DNA from: Methylotetracoccus oryzae
Lineage (GTDB): Bacteria > Pseudomonadota > Gammaproteobacteria > Methylococcales > Methylococcaceae
DNA length: 64,000 nucleotides
Assembly: GCF_006175985.1 (NCBI RefSeq)
Contig: NZ_SRSH01000004.1
Span: 62,001-126,000, forward strand
Reading direction: 5' to 3'
The position numbers were made by a program, and so were the translations under genes. Positions within the stretch are counted from its first letter, which is position 1. Every line of letters begins with the position of its first letter. Of the stretch, positions 45,329-55,670 are shown in pieces. The notes under the pieces are model-generated. The model did not search any database, was not told where the DNA came from, and saw only the letters and a list, made by a program, of their open reading frames with translations.

Positions 45329-47437
45329 ATGACACAGTGCAAAGAGGTTCAGGCATTGGCAGACAACCAAGGCCCCGATATCCGCATAGCGGATGAACGG
45401 GCCCCCATGAACGACGAAGGCGTGAATACTGCCCGCCGGGACCTGCTGAAGCTGGGCGCAACGGCCGGTGCCGGGGCCGCTGCAGCGACGCTGGGCGGTG
45501 GCGCACTACTGGCCCCGCGCAGCGCCGACGCTCAAGTGGTGCCCGCGCCGATCGTCGTCAGTCCGTGGAACACGGCCTGGGCCTTCGTGCAACCGATGCC
45601 GATCCCCGGGGTATGTCAGCCGACCTCGACGCTGCATGGCCCCCCTGCACAGAATCAGCCGTGGACCCGCGACTTCGTCACCGCCAACGGCTTGACACCC
45701 CATGTACGCAACAATCCGGGCCACGGGCAGGACGAGGAGTACTACGAAGCGCGGTTGGAGCCCCACCAGCGCTGGGCCGAATTCGGCAATGTCGATCCGG
45801 TCTACGAAAACGGGCAACTGGTCAGCTCCGGTCAGTTCAACGGGAAGATGTATGAACTGGAGTGTCGCGAGGCCGATTGGGACTTCTATCCCCCCGGCGC
45901 GAAAGTAAACGGACAACCGATCCTGCCGTCCAAGGTCTGGATCTACCACGACCTGAACTCCAACGCCGCCGGCGTCGTGCGCATCAACGCCCGCTACGGC
46001 GAACCGGCCCTGGTCCGTCTGTACAACAGCTGCCCGGTCGACAATCGGGGCTTCGGCATCGACAACTGCACGATGCACTTGCACAACGCGCACAACCCGC
46101 CGGAATCGGATGGCGGGCCGCTGCGCTGGAGCATCTCGGGCGAATTCTTCGATTACTGGTACCCGAACGTGCGTGCCGGCTTTGCCAGCACACACAGGAA
46201 CGGCACGACCTACATCGGACCGGACAAGGTCGCCCGCCAGTGCCCCGGGGACTACCGGGAGACGCAAAGCACCCTTTGGTTCCACGACCACCGGATGGAT
46301 TTCACGGCCCAGAACACCTACAAGGGCATGGCGTCGTTCTACACGCTGTTCAGTGACGACATCAACCTCGATACCGGCAAGGGCAATAGCTCGAAGCTGG
46401 CCGAACGGGGTCTCGGACTGCCCAGTGGCGAGTACGACATCCCGATTCTGTTGGCGGACAAGCGCTTCGATCCGAACAACGGCGGCGAGCTGTACATGGA
46501 TACCCAGAACTTCGATGGCTTCCTCGGGGATCTGGTGACCTGCAACTTCAAGATCAAGCCGTATCTCAACGTCCAGCGCCGTCGTTACCGCTTCCGTCTG
46601 CTCAACAGCGGACCCTCGCGCTATTACGAGTTGTCGTTCTCGTACCGCAAGCCGGGCGCCACGACGAATACCCCACTCGGCTTCGTCCGCATCGCCAACG
46701 ACGGGAACCTGCTCCCGAAGGCGCTGGGCCTGGGCAGCGTGCGCCTGGGTGTCGCGGAACGCGCCGACATCATTCTCGACTTCGCCGAGGTGCCGCAGGG
46801 CACGATCATCTACATGGAGAACCGGCTGGACCAGGTCACGCCAGCAGGGCCCGCGGGCACCTTGAGGGCCAGCACCTTCGACCCCAAGCAGCGTGATGCG
46901 ACCCAGATCCTGCAGATCCGCGTCGGCGGACTGTCTGGCGGCGCCGACATCAGCACCAGCAAGGCCAAGTTGCTGGCGATGCCGAGCCTGCTGCCGCTGC
47001 CGGTGCTACCGCCGCCTGCCCGGACGCGTTCCTTCTCCTTCGCTGCAGCCGGTGCCCAATGGGTCGTCAACGGGCAGTTGTTCGATCCGGATGTCATCAG
47101 CGCGTTTCCGATCGAAGGGACGTGCGAGGAATGGACCTGGACTTCCGGCGGCGGGTGGGGCCACCCGGTCCACATCCATCACGAGGAGTTCCAGCTCATT
47201 ACCCGCGGCGCCGTGCCCGTCGCCCCCGGGTCTGAGGATTACAGCCGCAAGGACGTCGTGCGCATCGGCAATGGCGGGATGGGCGTCGGCAATACCGGGA
47301 GCATCACCTTCAGAATCCAGTTCCGCGACTGGTTCGGTGACTACCCGGTCCATTGCCATAACGTCGTGCACGAGGACCACGCCATGATGTTCCGGTTCCA
47401 GATCGTGCCCCCGACCGATCCCAACGCCGGCAATTAA
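45329..47437 (+). CDS. Tat-exported multicopper oxidase, copy B
   Basis: 702 aa, very similar to copy A. ATG 45329 with AAGAGG upstream. Twin-arginine signal NTARRDLLKLGATAG. The four copper motifs are intact (H250-L-H252, H319-D-H321, H612-P-V-H615-I-H617, H675-C676-H677 with H681 and M686). Differences are mostly conservative; it lacks the NGQP duplication, and the loop after the fourth-strand region reads TPAGPAGTLRASTF against TPEGNAGVLRASSI in copy A. The SCO gene follows by 32 bp. Both copies retaining all ligands argues that both are functional. Confidence 0.95.
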   Translation: MTQCKEVQALADNQGPDIRIADERAPMNDEGVNTARRDLLKLGATAGAGAAAATLGGGALLAPRSADAQVVPAPIVVSPWNTAWAFVQPMPIPGVCQPTSTLHGPPAQNQPWTRDFVTANGLTPHVRNNPGHGQDEEYYEARLEPHQRWAEFGNVDPVYENGQLVSSGQFNGKMYELECREADWDFYPPGAKVNGQPILPSKVWIYHDLNSNAAGVVRINARYGEPALVRLYNSCPVDNRGFGIDNCTMHLHNAHNPPESDGGPLRWSISGEFFDYWYPNVRAGFASTHRNGTTYIGPDKVARQCPGDYRETQSTLWFHDHRMDFTAQNTYKGMASFYTLFSDDINLDTGKGNSSKLAERGLGLPSGEYDIPILLADKRFDPNNGGELYMDTQNFDGFLGDLVTCNFKIKPYLNVQRRRYRFRLLNSGPSRYYELSFSYRKPGATTNTPLGFVRIANDGNLLPKALGLGSVRLGVAERADIILDFAEVPQGTIIYMENRLDQVTPAGPAGTLRASTFDPKQRDATQILQIRVGGLSGGADISTSKAKLLAMPSLLPLPVLPPPARTRSFSFAAAGAQWVVNGQLFDPDVISAFPIEGTCEEWTWTSGGGWGHPVHIHHEEFQLITRGAVPVAPGSEDYSRKDVVRIGNGGMGVGNTGSITFRIQFRDWFGDYPVHCHNVVHEDHAMMFRFQIVPPTDPNAGN

Positions 47438-47469
47438 ACAGCGCCCCACCTAACGCGATAGGAAGCTTC

Positions 47470-48180
47470 ATGAACGAGATCAGTAAACGTGCATTCCTGA
47501 CCCGGTTGGCGGGCGTCTCGGCCGGCATAGCGGCAGCGACCGCCGCGCCCCTCGCCCTTGCCCAGGCCACTGGCACAGCACCATCCGAGCCGTCGCATCG
47601 GGGCGAGCGGCTCAGCGCCGACGAGCGCCGCCGCAACCGGTTCCCGAACGTGCCGGTGGTCGACCACGAGGGCAAGCTGTACCGGTTCTACGATGATCTG
47701 ATCAAGGACAAGATCGTCCTGGTCAATTTCATGTTCACCCGCTGCAACGGGACCTGCCCCGGCACGACCGCCAATTTGAAAAAGGTCCAGGCGGAATTCG
47801 GTGACCGCATGGGTCGTGACGTATTCCTTTATTCGGTCTCCCTGGACGCCGAATACGACACCGTCGACCGCTTGAAGGCTTACGCCGAGTTGTTCAAGGT
47901 CGCGCCCGGCTGGCGTTTCATTACCGGCACCCAGGAAAACCTCGACCTGATTCGCCGGAAATTCGGCCTGTACCGGACGGATCCCGTGCTCGATCGTCAG
48001 GCGGACAACCACGTCGGCGCCGTCAAATTCGGCATCGAGCACCTGGAACGCTGGGGGATGTGCAGCGCGATGACCAAGCCGAAATACATCGCGCGCTATG
48101 TGGAGTGGATGGAGCCGAAGGGTCGACGGCCGACGCTCCCCGAGATGACCGGGAGCGTTCCCGCTCGGATAACGACCTAG
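47470..48180 (+). CDS. SCO1/SenC-family copper chaperone, copy B
   Basis: 236 aa with the same ligands as copy A: C92, C96 (CNGTCP) and H181 (ADNHVG). The Tat-like N-terminus KRAFLTRLAGVSAG is kept; the post-signal linker diverges from copy A, while the catalytic fold is nearly identical. AGGAAGC precedes the ATG. It sits between the oxidase and the peroxidase, linked by the hairpin at 48206-48244. Role as for copy A: copper delivery in the periplasm. Confidence 0.95.
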   Translation: MNEISKRAFLTRLAGVSAGIAAATAAPLALAQATGTAPSEPSHRGERLSADERRRNRFPNVPVVDHEGKLYRFYDDLIKDKIVLVNFMFTRCNGTCPGTTANLKKVQAEFGDRMGRDVFLYSVSLDAEYDTVDRLKAYAELFKVAPGWRFITGTQENLDLIRRKFGLYRTDPVLDRQADNHVGAVKFGIEHLERWGMCSAMTKPKYIARYVEWMEPKGRRPTLPEMTGSVPARITT

Positions 48181-48205
48181 ACGACGCCAGACACCATTCG
48201 ATCGG

Positions 48206-48244
48206 CCCCGGCCACACACCGCCCAAACAGACGGGTGGCCGGGG
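48206..48244 (+). promoter_or_regulatory. Conserved intergenic hairpin between SCO and peroxidase, copy B
   Basis: A perfect 10-bp stem CCCCGGCCAC (48206-48215) with GTGGCCGGGG (48235-48244). The copy A hairpin occupies the same place with different bases at several stem positions, so pairing is conserved rather than sequence. Confidence 0.6.
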
Positions 48245-48352
48245 AGCCGCGAGTTGCGCCGGGTCTTGCAAGCCGCGACACGGCCGGCCGCTCCGCCTAT
48301 CGGGTGTTTTCGTCATAGCCACAATCCTTTAGCACTGTAGGAATTCTTCACC

Positions 48353-51300
48353 ATGGTCATGCTCAATAAAGACGATCTGAACTTCATCCTGAAGCAGATC
48401 AAGATTGCCGAGAATCACGTCGCGACGAACTACACCGAGTACGTCGACGCGCAGGGTGTCCCGATCCCCAGCCTGCTGCCCTGGGGCCTGCGGACCGTCA
48501 GCGGGCAATACAACAATCTGGTGAATCCGCTGGCCGGATCGGCCGATCAGCCGATGCCGCGCCTGCTGGACCCCTACTATCGGGACGCGGAAGGCGGGAC
48601 TTCTTACACGCAGACCGCCGGGGTCGTGATCGATTCCCAGCCACGGACGGTCAGCAATCTCGTGGTCGACCAGTCGCTGAACAATGACTCGGCGATCCTG
48701 GCGGCGCTGGAAGCCAATAAAACCAACAATTCGCAACAGGCCCTGGCCGAGATCGTGGCGGCTCGGGATGCCGCCGCCGCGGACCCTGCGGATGCGGGCT
48801 TGCAGGACGTCTTGCAGGCGAAGCTGGATCAGTACGGTGTCGTCGTCGACAACGGCAGCGTCGTGATTCCGAACGTCGCGACCGACGTCGGGCAGGGCCC
48901 TCCCTTCAGCGGCTTCATGACGCTGTTCGGGCAGTTCTTCGACCACGGCCTGGACCTGACCGACAAGGGCGGCAACGGCCTGGTGTTCGTGCCGCTGCAG
49001 CCGGACGATCCGCTCTACGACCCGGAAAGTCCGACCAATTTCATGGTGCTGACGCGTGCCACGCGCGGCCCGGGTGCGGATGGCGTGCTGGGCACCGCGG
49101 ACGATACGCAGATCAACCGGACGACTCCGTTCATCGATCAGAATCAGACTTATACCTCGCACGAGTCACACCAGGTCTTCCTGCGCGAGTACGTGCTGAA
49201 CGCCGACGGCGTGCCGGTCGCGACCGGCCGGTTGCTGACGGGCGCCGATGGGGGACTGGCCACCTGGGCGGATGTCAAGGCGCAGGCGGCGAATATCTTG
49301 GGTATCCAGTTGTCGGATCATGACGTGCACCGGGTGCCGCTGGTCGCGACCGACCTCTACGGCAACTTCATCCCGGGTGCCAACGGCTTCCCGCAACTGG
49401 TCACCGGCACGCCCGATGCCCCGGTGCTGGTCGAAGGCAATCCGCTGGCGCCGGTACTGGCGTCCAGCGCGCTGGCGACCGGTCATGCCTTCCTGGTCGA
49501 CATCGCGCACAATGCCGATCCGGGTGAGGGAGAAGAGCCCGACGCAAACTTCGACGTCAGCACGGCCGCCGACGTTCAGCCCACCGGGACTTACGATGAC
49601 GAACTGCTCGACCAGCATTTCGTCGTCGGCGACGGTCGCGGCAACGAGAACATCGGCCTGACGGCGGTGCATCATGTGTTCCATTCGGAGCATAACCAGC
49701 GCGTCGCCCAGATCAAGGACGTGCTGCTGTCCTCGGGCGATGTCGCCTTCCTGAACGAATGGCTGCTAACCGCAGTGGATACGATCCCTGCGGATACCAG
49801 CACACTGCAGTGGGATGGCGAGCGGCTGTTCCAGGCGGCGCGCTTCAGTACCGAGATGGTCTACCAGCATCTGGTATTCGAGGAGTTCGTCCGCACCGTC
49901 TCGCCGACGATCGATGCTTTCGGTGGTACCACCAGTGTGGATATCGATCCGGCGATCGTCTCCGAATTCGCGAACGTCGTGTACCGTTTCGGACACTCGA
50001 TGCTGACCGAGACCGTCGATCGCCTCAGTGCCGACGGCCAGACGGCCGACCCGATCGGGTTGATCGAGGCCTTCCTGAACCCGGTCGAGTTTTCGGCGAG
50101 CGGCCTCGACCCCGATGCGGCGGCGGGTGCCATCATCCGCGGCATGACGCGTCAGGTCGGCAACGAGATCGACGAGTTCGTGACCGGCGCGCTGCGCAAC
50201 AATCTCGTCGGCCTGCCGCTGGACCTGGCGACCTTGAACATGACCCGCGCGCGTGAAGCCGGCGTGCCATCGCTGAATGTGGCGCGCGCGCAATTCTTCG
50301 AGCAAACCGGTGACAGTGCCCTGGCGCCTTACGCCAGTTGGGCCGATTTCGCGCTGCACCTGAAGCATCCGGCCTCGATCATCAATTTCATTGCAGCCTA
50401 CGGCACGCACGATTCGATCACCTCGGCGCCCACGCTGGAAGCCAAGCGTGACGCCGCCACGCTGCTGGTGTTCGGGGGCGCCGGGGAACCCGCGGATCGC
50501 CTGGACTTCCTGAATGCCGAGGGCGCGTACGCCGGTGGTGCGCTCGGCGGCTTGAACGACGTCGATTTCTGGATCGGCGGTCTGGCCGAACAGAAGATGC
50601 CGTTCGGCGGCATGCTGGGCACGACGTTCAATTTCGTGTTCGAAGTGCAGATGGAGAAACTGCAAACCGGCGACCGCTTCTACTATCTGAGCCGCGCCGC
50701 GGGCCTTAACCTGCTGAACGAACTGGAAGCCGACTCGTTCGCGGAACTGGTCATGCGGAACACCGATCTCGGTCAGCCCGGGGCCACCCACCTGCCCGGC
50801 GCGATGTTCCTGCAGCCCGACTACATCCTCGAACTGGATCAGACGCGGCAGAACGTGCCCGATCCGGTCCATGCCAATCCGGTGCTGCAGGCCATGAATC
50901 CGATGGTCGTGCGACGGGATCTCGACAACGACGGCGACGGCGACTATCTGCGCTACACCGGCAACGATCAGGTCGTGCTGGGCGGCACCAGCGAAGACGA
51001 CACCCTGATCGGCGGTCTCGATGACGACACCCTGTGGGGCGACGAGGGTGACGACCGCCTCGAAGGGGGGGCGGGCAACGACCGTATCTTCGGGGGCGAC
51101 GGCAACGACATCATCACCGATTCCGGCTCGACGCTCTTCGACACGATCCACGGTGACGCGGGCCATGACGTCATCAACGGCGGTGGCGGTCTGGATGTGA
51201 TCCTTGGGGGCAGCGGTCAGGATTTCGTTTTCGGTGGCACGGACACCAATACCATTACCGGCGGCCTCGACAACGATTTCCTTGCCGGAGCGACCGGCGG

Positions 51301-54300
51301 CAGCCTGATCCACGGTAGCGAGGGTGACGACTGGCTCGAGGGCGGTGCCGGGGTCGACACGCTGTTCGGCGACAACGGGGCGCCGCTCTTCAACAGCACG
51401 CTGATCGGGCACGATGTGTTGAACGGCCGCGGCAACGACGGCGTTTATAACGCCGAGTCGGGCGACGACATCATGTTCCAGGGTCCCGGCGTCCAGACCA
51501 ACAACGGCCTGGCCGGCTTCGACTGGGCCATCCACAAGGGCGATTCCGCCGCTGCCAATACCGACCTGGGCATCCCGATTTTCGTGACCGCGCCGGAACT
51601 GCTGCTGCTCGATCGCTTCGATCAGGTCGAGGGCCTGTCCGGCTGGATTCACGACGACACGCTGACCGGGCGCGACGTGCTGACCGGCGGCTTTCTGGGG
51701 GTCGGCGAGCCCGGCGGCCTGCAGCCGGATCCCGCCGCCCCGTTCCTATCCTATGCCAATGTGCTGACGGAAGAAGGGGTCGCGCGCATCGCCGGGCTCG
51801 ACACCCTGGTGGCCCATCTAGGACGGGCCACGCTGACGGTCGGCGCGGAAACCATCAATGTCGTCGTGCTGGACCCGGGCGCCCTCGTGCCCGATGTCGC
51901 CGGCAATCTGACGATGATCGACACGCCGTCCGATATCCTGCTGGGCGGTGGCGGCAGCGATCGGCTGTGGGGCATGAGCGGTGACGACATCATCGACGGC
52001 GATCGCTGGCTGAATGTGAAGATTCGTGTCAATGACGGGGCCGGCAATGCGCTCGGCTGGGCCGATGACATGAGCAGCGCGGTCCGCGACGCCGCGGGCA
52101 GCGCGCTCTACGGCGGACGCGCTTTGAGCGCCTTGATGCTCGATCGCACCCTGAACCCGGGGCAACTGGTCACGGAGCGCGAAATCGTCGATGGGGACGA
52201 ATTCGACACCGGCGTCGACACAGCGGTGTTTGGCGACGTCATGACCAATTACACGCTGACGCTCAACGCCGACGGCAGCATCACCGTCGCGCACATCACG
52301 GCACTCGGCCTGGGTGGCGGCGGCGGTGGCGGTGGCGCACAGATTCGTGACGGCATCGACCGGGTGTTCAACTGCGAGTACCTCGAGTTCGGCGGCTTCC
52401 AGTTCGCCGTGGCGAATCTCTTCAACACCCCGCCGGAAATCATCAGTGACGGCGCGTTGGCAACCGCAGCGGTGGCGATCGAAGAGAACACGACGCTGGC
52501 GACGACGATCAGCGTGCTCGACGTCGATGGGCCGTCCGACCCGATCTTCGAAATCGTCGGCGGTGCCGATGCGGCCTTGTTCGAACTGCTGCCGACGGCG
52601 ACCCCATTCGAGAACGGCTTGAGCTTCATCACGGCGCCGGATTTCGAACTGCCGGCGGATGCCGACGGGGATGGCGTCTACGAGGTCACCGTGCAAGTCG
52701 GCGACGGCTCGGCGACCGACACGCAGACCCTGTCGGTCACGGTGCTCGACGTGAACGAAGCTCCGACGATCACCTCGGACCCTGTTGCCACCGTGGATGA
52801 AAACACGACCTTCGTCACGACGGTAACGGCCCTGGACAGCGATGTTCCGGCCCAGACAATCAGTTATGGGATTGCCGGCGGCGCCGACGCCGCCCTGTTC
52901 CAGATCGATGCGACAACCGGCGATCTGAGCTTCGTCGCAGCCCCAGACTTCGATCTACCGGGCGATGCCGACGGTGACAACGTTTACGACGTGAGCGTCG
53001 AGGTCAGTGATGGCCTGGTGGCCGCTACGCAGGCGTTGTCGGTTACGGTGCTCGATGTGAACGAACCCCCGACCATTACGTCGGATCCTGTCGCAGCCGT
53101 GGATGAGAACACGACGTTCGTCACCACGGTCACGGCACTTGACACTGACGTTCCGGCGCAGACACTCAGCTATGCGATCGCCGGCGGCGCGGATGCGGCG
53201 TTGTTCGAAATCGATGCGACAACCGGCGATTTGACTTTCCTGGCGGCACCCGATTTCGAAACGCCGGGGGATGCCGATGGCGACAACATCTATGATGTCA
53301 CGGTTGAGGTCGGCGACGGCGCGGCGACCGACACGCAGACCTTGTCGATTACGGTGCTGGATGTCGCGGTTGAGAACACGGCGCCGACGTTCTCGTCGGA
53401 CCCTGCACCCGCCCTGGACGAAAACACGACCTTCGTGACGACGGTGACGGCCGTGGACACCGACGTGCCGGCGCAGACACTCAGCTATGCGATCGCCGGC
53501 GGCGCGGATGCGGCGTTGTTCCAGATCGATGCGACCACAGGTGACCTGAGCTTCATCGACGCGCCGGACTTCGAGACGCCGGGCGATGCCGATGGCGACA
53601 ACCTGTATGACGTCACGGTCGCGGTCGACGATGGCTCGGTCACCGTCACGCAGGACCTCATCGTCACGCTGAACAATGTCGACGAGGCCGGTTCCGGCAC
53701 CGTCGGTATTGCCTCGTACGTAAACACCGGCGCGACGGCGAGCCTGACGGCAACCAATGATCTGGCCGACCCCGACGGTATCGTTGGTGGCATCCAGTAC
53801 CAGTGGCAGCGGCAGGTAGGCGGGATCTGGCAGAACATCGCCGGAGCAACGGCAGCGACCGTAACCGGCCTCAGCAACGCCACGGTGCGGGTGACGGCCA
53901 GCTACGACGACGGCTTCGGCCTCAAGACGGTGGCGTCCAGCGCACTGGCGGTGATTACCGGCACGACGACCAACAATACGGTCGTCGGTACCGCCGCCGA
54001 CGATCTGATCCTCGGTCTGACCGGGAACGACTTGCTGACCGGCGCGGCCGGCAACGACATCGTCGATGGCGGTGGTGGTGGCGATACGCTCTTCGCCAGC
54101 ATCAACGATGGGGATGACGACTATCGCGGTGGGGCCGGCACCGACACCTATTCGTTGGGAGGCACCTCTGCGGATGCGACGGTCGATCTCGGGGTCGGCA
54201 CGGCATCCAGCGCGCAGACCGGCAACGATACACTGACCAGCATTGAGCGTGTGGTTGGCGGTTCGGGTAACGATCTGCTGATCGGCAGCGCTGGAGTGAG

Positions 54301-55036
54301 CAACCGTCTGACCGGCGGTGCGGGCAACGATACCTACCAGGTCCAGGATGCCGGCGATGTCGTGGTCGAGGCCGCGGGCGGCGGTACCGACACCGTGCAG
54401 GCTTCGGTCACTCATACCCTAGCCACCAACGTAGAGAACCTCACGCTTCTTGGCCTGGGCAACATCAACGGCACGGGCAACGGGGGCGCAAACATCCTGA
54501 CCGGCAATGCCGGCAACAACGTGCTGAACGGTGGCGGTGGCGCCGATCGCCTGATCGGTGGTGTCGGCGTCGATGCCCTGACCGGCGGCGCCGGTCGAGA
54601 TACGTTCGCGTTCGCGGCGGGCGACAGCAGCGCATCGGCGGCGACCTTCGACTCGATCACCGATTACGCCAAAGGCGGCGCGGGTATCGGCGACCTGATC
54701 GACTTCAGCGCGGCGCTGACGCGCGGCGGTTCTGCCGCCGCAGCAACCGCCACGCAGGCCTCCATTAACCAGACGACCGGAGTCGCCACCTTTGCAGCCG
54801 GGTCCGGAGGGACCTTGGCGGACGCCATTGGTGACATTGCCGCGCGGTTCACCGCGGCGACCGATGCAGCGGGCGAGTTCGCGCTGTTCCGTGTCGGTGG
54901 CGCCGGCAATTACCACCTGTTCGTCTCGGATGGCGTGGCCGGGGTCGGTGCGAACGATGTCCATGTCGAACTGGTGGGCGTGACCACGGTCGCGTCAATC
55001 AACCTCGCCGGGGGCGATCTGACGATCACGGCATAG
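48353..55036 (+). CDS. Giant RTX animal-type heme peroxidase (MopA-like), copy B
   Basis: 2227 aa, one residue longer than copy A but built differently. Heme residues: H198 (FGQFFDHGLDL), R429 and E432 (VGDGRGNEN), H548 (YRFGHSML). The loop before the VGDGR motif is 15 residues shorter and unrelated in sequence (GEGEEPDANFDVSTAADVQP). It has four cadherin-like repeats (about 1360-1785) instead of two, and a shorter C-terminal RTX block lacking about 200 residues found in copy A. The C-terminal type I target region is nearly identical to copy A. No signal peptide. Expected to be secreted by the type I system downstream and folded by Ca2+. Substrate inferred only (Mn(II), phenols). Confidence 0.95.
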   Translation: MVMLNKDDLNFILKQIKIAENHVATNYTEYVDAQGVPIPSLLPWGLRTVSGQYNNLVNPLAGSADQPMPRLLDPYYRDAEGGTSYTQTAGVVIDSQPRTVSNLVVDQSLNNDSAILAALEANKTNNSQQALAEIVAARDAAAADPADAGLQDVLQAKLDQYGVVVDNGSVVIPNVATDVGQGPPFSGFMTLFGQFFDHGLDLTDKGGNGLVFVPLQPDDPLYDPESPTNFMVLTRATRGPGADGVLGTADDTQINRTTPFIDQNQTYTSHESHQVFLREYVLNADGVPVATGRLLTGADGGLATWADVKAQAANILGIQLSDHDVHRVPLVATDLYGNFIPGANGFPQLVTGTPDAPVLVEGNPLAPVLASSALATGHAFLVDIAHNADPGEGEEPDANFDVSTAADVQPTGTYDDELLDQHFVVGDGRGNENIGLTAVHHVFHSEHNQRVAQIKDVLLSSGDVAFLNEWLLTAVDTIPADTSTLQWDGERLFQAARFSTEMVYQHLVFEEFVRTVSPTIDAFGGTTSVDIDPAIVSEFANVVYRFGHSMLTETVDRLSADGQTADPIGLIEAFLNPVEFSASGLDPDAAAGAIIRGMTRQVGNEIDEFVTGALRNNLVGLPLDLATLNMTRAREAGVPSLNVARAQFFEQTGDSALAPYASWADFALHLKHPASIINFIAAYGTHDSITSAPTLEAKRDAATLLVFGGAGEPADRLDFLNAEGAYAGGALGGLNDVDFWIGGLAEQKMPFGGMLGTTFNFVFEVQMEKLQTGDRFYYLSRAAGLNLLNELEADSFAELVMRNTDLGQPGATHLPGAMFLQPDYILELDQTRQNVPDPVHANPVLQAMNPMVVRRDLDNDGDGDYLRYTGNDQVVLGGTSEDDTLIGGLDDDTLWGDEGDDRLEGGAGNDRIFGGDGNDIITDSGSTLFDTIHGDAGHDVINGGGGLDVILGGSGQDFVFGGTDTNTITGGLDNDFLAGATGGSLIHGSEGDDWLEGGAGVDTLFGDNGAPLFNSTLIGHDVLNGRGNDGVYNAESGDDIMFQGPGVQTNNGLAGFDWAIHKGDSAAANTDLGIPIFVTAPELLLLDRFDQVEGLSGWIHDDTLTGRDVLTGGFLGVGEPGGLQPDPAAPFLSYANVLTEEGVARIAGLDTLVAHLGRATLTVGAETINVVVLDPGALVPDVAGNLTMIDTPSDILLGGGGSDRLWGMSGDDIIDGDRWLNVKIRVNDGAGNALGWADDMSSAVRDAAGSALYGGRALSALMLDRTLNPGQLVTEREIVDGDEFDTGVDTAVFGDVMTNYTLTLNADGSITVAHITALGLGGGGGGGGAQIRDGIDRVFNCEYLEFGGFQFAVANLFNTPPEIISDGALATAAVAIEENTTLATTISVLDVDGPSDPIFEIVGGADAALFELLPTATPFENGLSFITAPDFELPADADGDGVYEVTVQVGDGSATDTQTLSVTVLDVNEAPTITSDPVATVDENTTFVTTVTALDSDVPAQTISYGIAGGADAALFQIDATTGDLSFVAAPDFDLPGDADGDNVYDVSVEVSDGLVAATQALSVTVLDVNEPPTITSDPVAAVDENTTFVTTVTALDTDVPAQTLSYAIAGGADAALFEIDATTGDLTFLAAPDFETPGDADGDNIYDVTVEVGDGAATDTQTLSITVLDVAVENTAPTFSSDPAPALDENTTFVTTVTAVDTDVPAQTLSYAIAGGADAALFQIDATTGDLSFIDAPDFETPGDADGDNLYDVTVAVDDGSVTVTQDLIVTLNNVDEAGSGTVGIASYVNTGATASLTATNDLADPDGIVGGIQYQWQRQVGGIWQNIAGATAATVTGLSNATVRVTASYDDGFGLKTVASSALAVITGTTTNNTVVGTAADDLILGLTGNDLLTGAAGNDIVDGGGGGDTLFASINDGDDDYRGGAGTDTYSLGGTSADATVDLGVGTASSAQTGNDTLTSIERVVGGSGNDLLIGSAGVSNRLTGGAGNDTYQVQDAGDVVVEAAGGGTDTVQASVTHTLATNVENLTLLGLGNINGTGNGGANILTGNAGNNVLNGGGGADRLIGGVGVDALTGGAGRDTFAFAAGDSSASAATFDSITDYAKGGAGIGDLIDFSAALTRGGSAAAATATQASINQTTGVATFAAGSGGTLADAIGDIAARFTAATDAAGEFALFRVGGAGNYHLFVSDGVAGVGANDVHVELVGVTTVASINLAGGDLTITA

Positions 55037-55177
55037 CCCGTACGGGGGTTGTCGACGAGGCGCGTGCGCAGCCAACTGCTCAACGCCTCGCCGGCATCGG
55101 CCCCGGTCAGAGATCTTTAATGTGCAGGACAGAGAGTGTCGGCAGACACTGCCTGCCTCTAGGTCAAACGTGAAAAA

Positions 55178-55204
55178 TTCAGCCGACTTGCAAGGGTCGG
55201 CTGT
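55178..55204 (-). terminator. Intrinsic terminator of the YceK/YidQ-like gene
   Basis: CAGCCGAC (55180-55187) with GTCGGCTG (55196-55203). Read on the minus strand the stem is followed by AATTTTTC, a rho-independent layout, about 70 bases beyond the minus-strand stop at 55275. It may also help end read-through from copy B. Confidence 0.7.
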
Positions 55205-55274
55205 ACCTTGAATCCAAAGCAAACAGGCGGGGCAGATCCGGACCCAAGTGGACCCGAATCAATGGCAGCAACCC

Positions 55275-55670
55275 TTACGGGGGGCTGTTTCGGCCACTAT
55301 CAGATACCGCGGGGGCGGCATTTGCGACGACCACCGCATCGTAAGGTAGGCAGATCGTATCGGCAGTGATCGACAGCGGAAGATCCAGCAATGCGACCGG
55401 CGCCTTCAGCCAGGCATTGCCTCCGAGGTGATCACCGGCAAACGCCGCTCGGATGGTCCGTGCATCCTGCAACGTGCCAGGATAGATCGTCCAGGGCTCG
55501 GCCCGGGGCGGATCGAACGCGGCCAGACCGCGCTGTTCGATACTCGCGCACGCCGTCAGCGCCGCACCGGCGATGACCACCGCCAATACCCGAAGCGCGT
55601 CAAACGTTTTTGCGTGGCAAACGACGGACTCAACCTCCTCAGGCTTTCTCCATCCAAATTTCATAGACAC
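55275..55670 (-). CDS. YceK/YidQ family lipoprotein
   Basis: 131 aa from GTG 55670, with GGAG 9 bases upstream. Lipobox LTAC at about residues 38-41. The body (EPWTIYPGTLQDARTIRAAF, LDLPLSITADTICLPYDAVV) matches the small YceK/YidQ (DUF1375) lipoproteins, whose role is unknown. The closing LPLSxxxDTxxLPxD motif is characteristic. It is transcribed away from the type I secretion operon and shares a 246-bp divergent region with it. Confidence 0.88.
   Translation of the reverse strand: MSMKFGWRKPEEVESVVCHAKTFDALRVLAVVIAGAALTACASIEQRGLAAFDPPRAEPWTIYPGTLQDARTIRAAFAGDHLGGNAWLKAPVALLDLPLSITADTICLPYDAVVVANAAPAVSDSGRNSPP

Larger units (their letters stand above)
44937..55096 (+). repeat. Tandem duplication, copy B
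   Basis: Unit homologous to 33751-43958 in the same orientation, separated by about 980 bp of unrelated spacer. Homology begins at GTGATAG (44937) and ends after CGCCTCGCCGGCA (55096). The type I secretion genes that could serve both copies lie to its right and are not duplicated. Confidence 0.93.
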
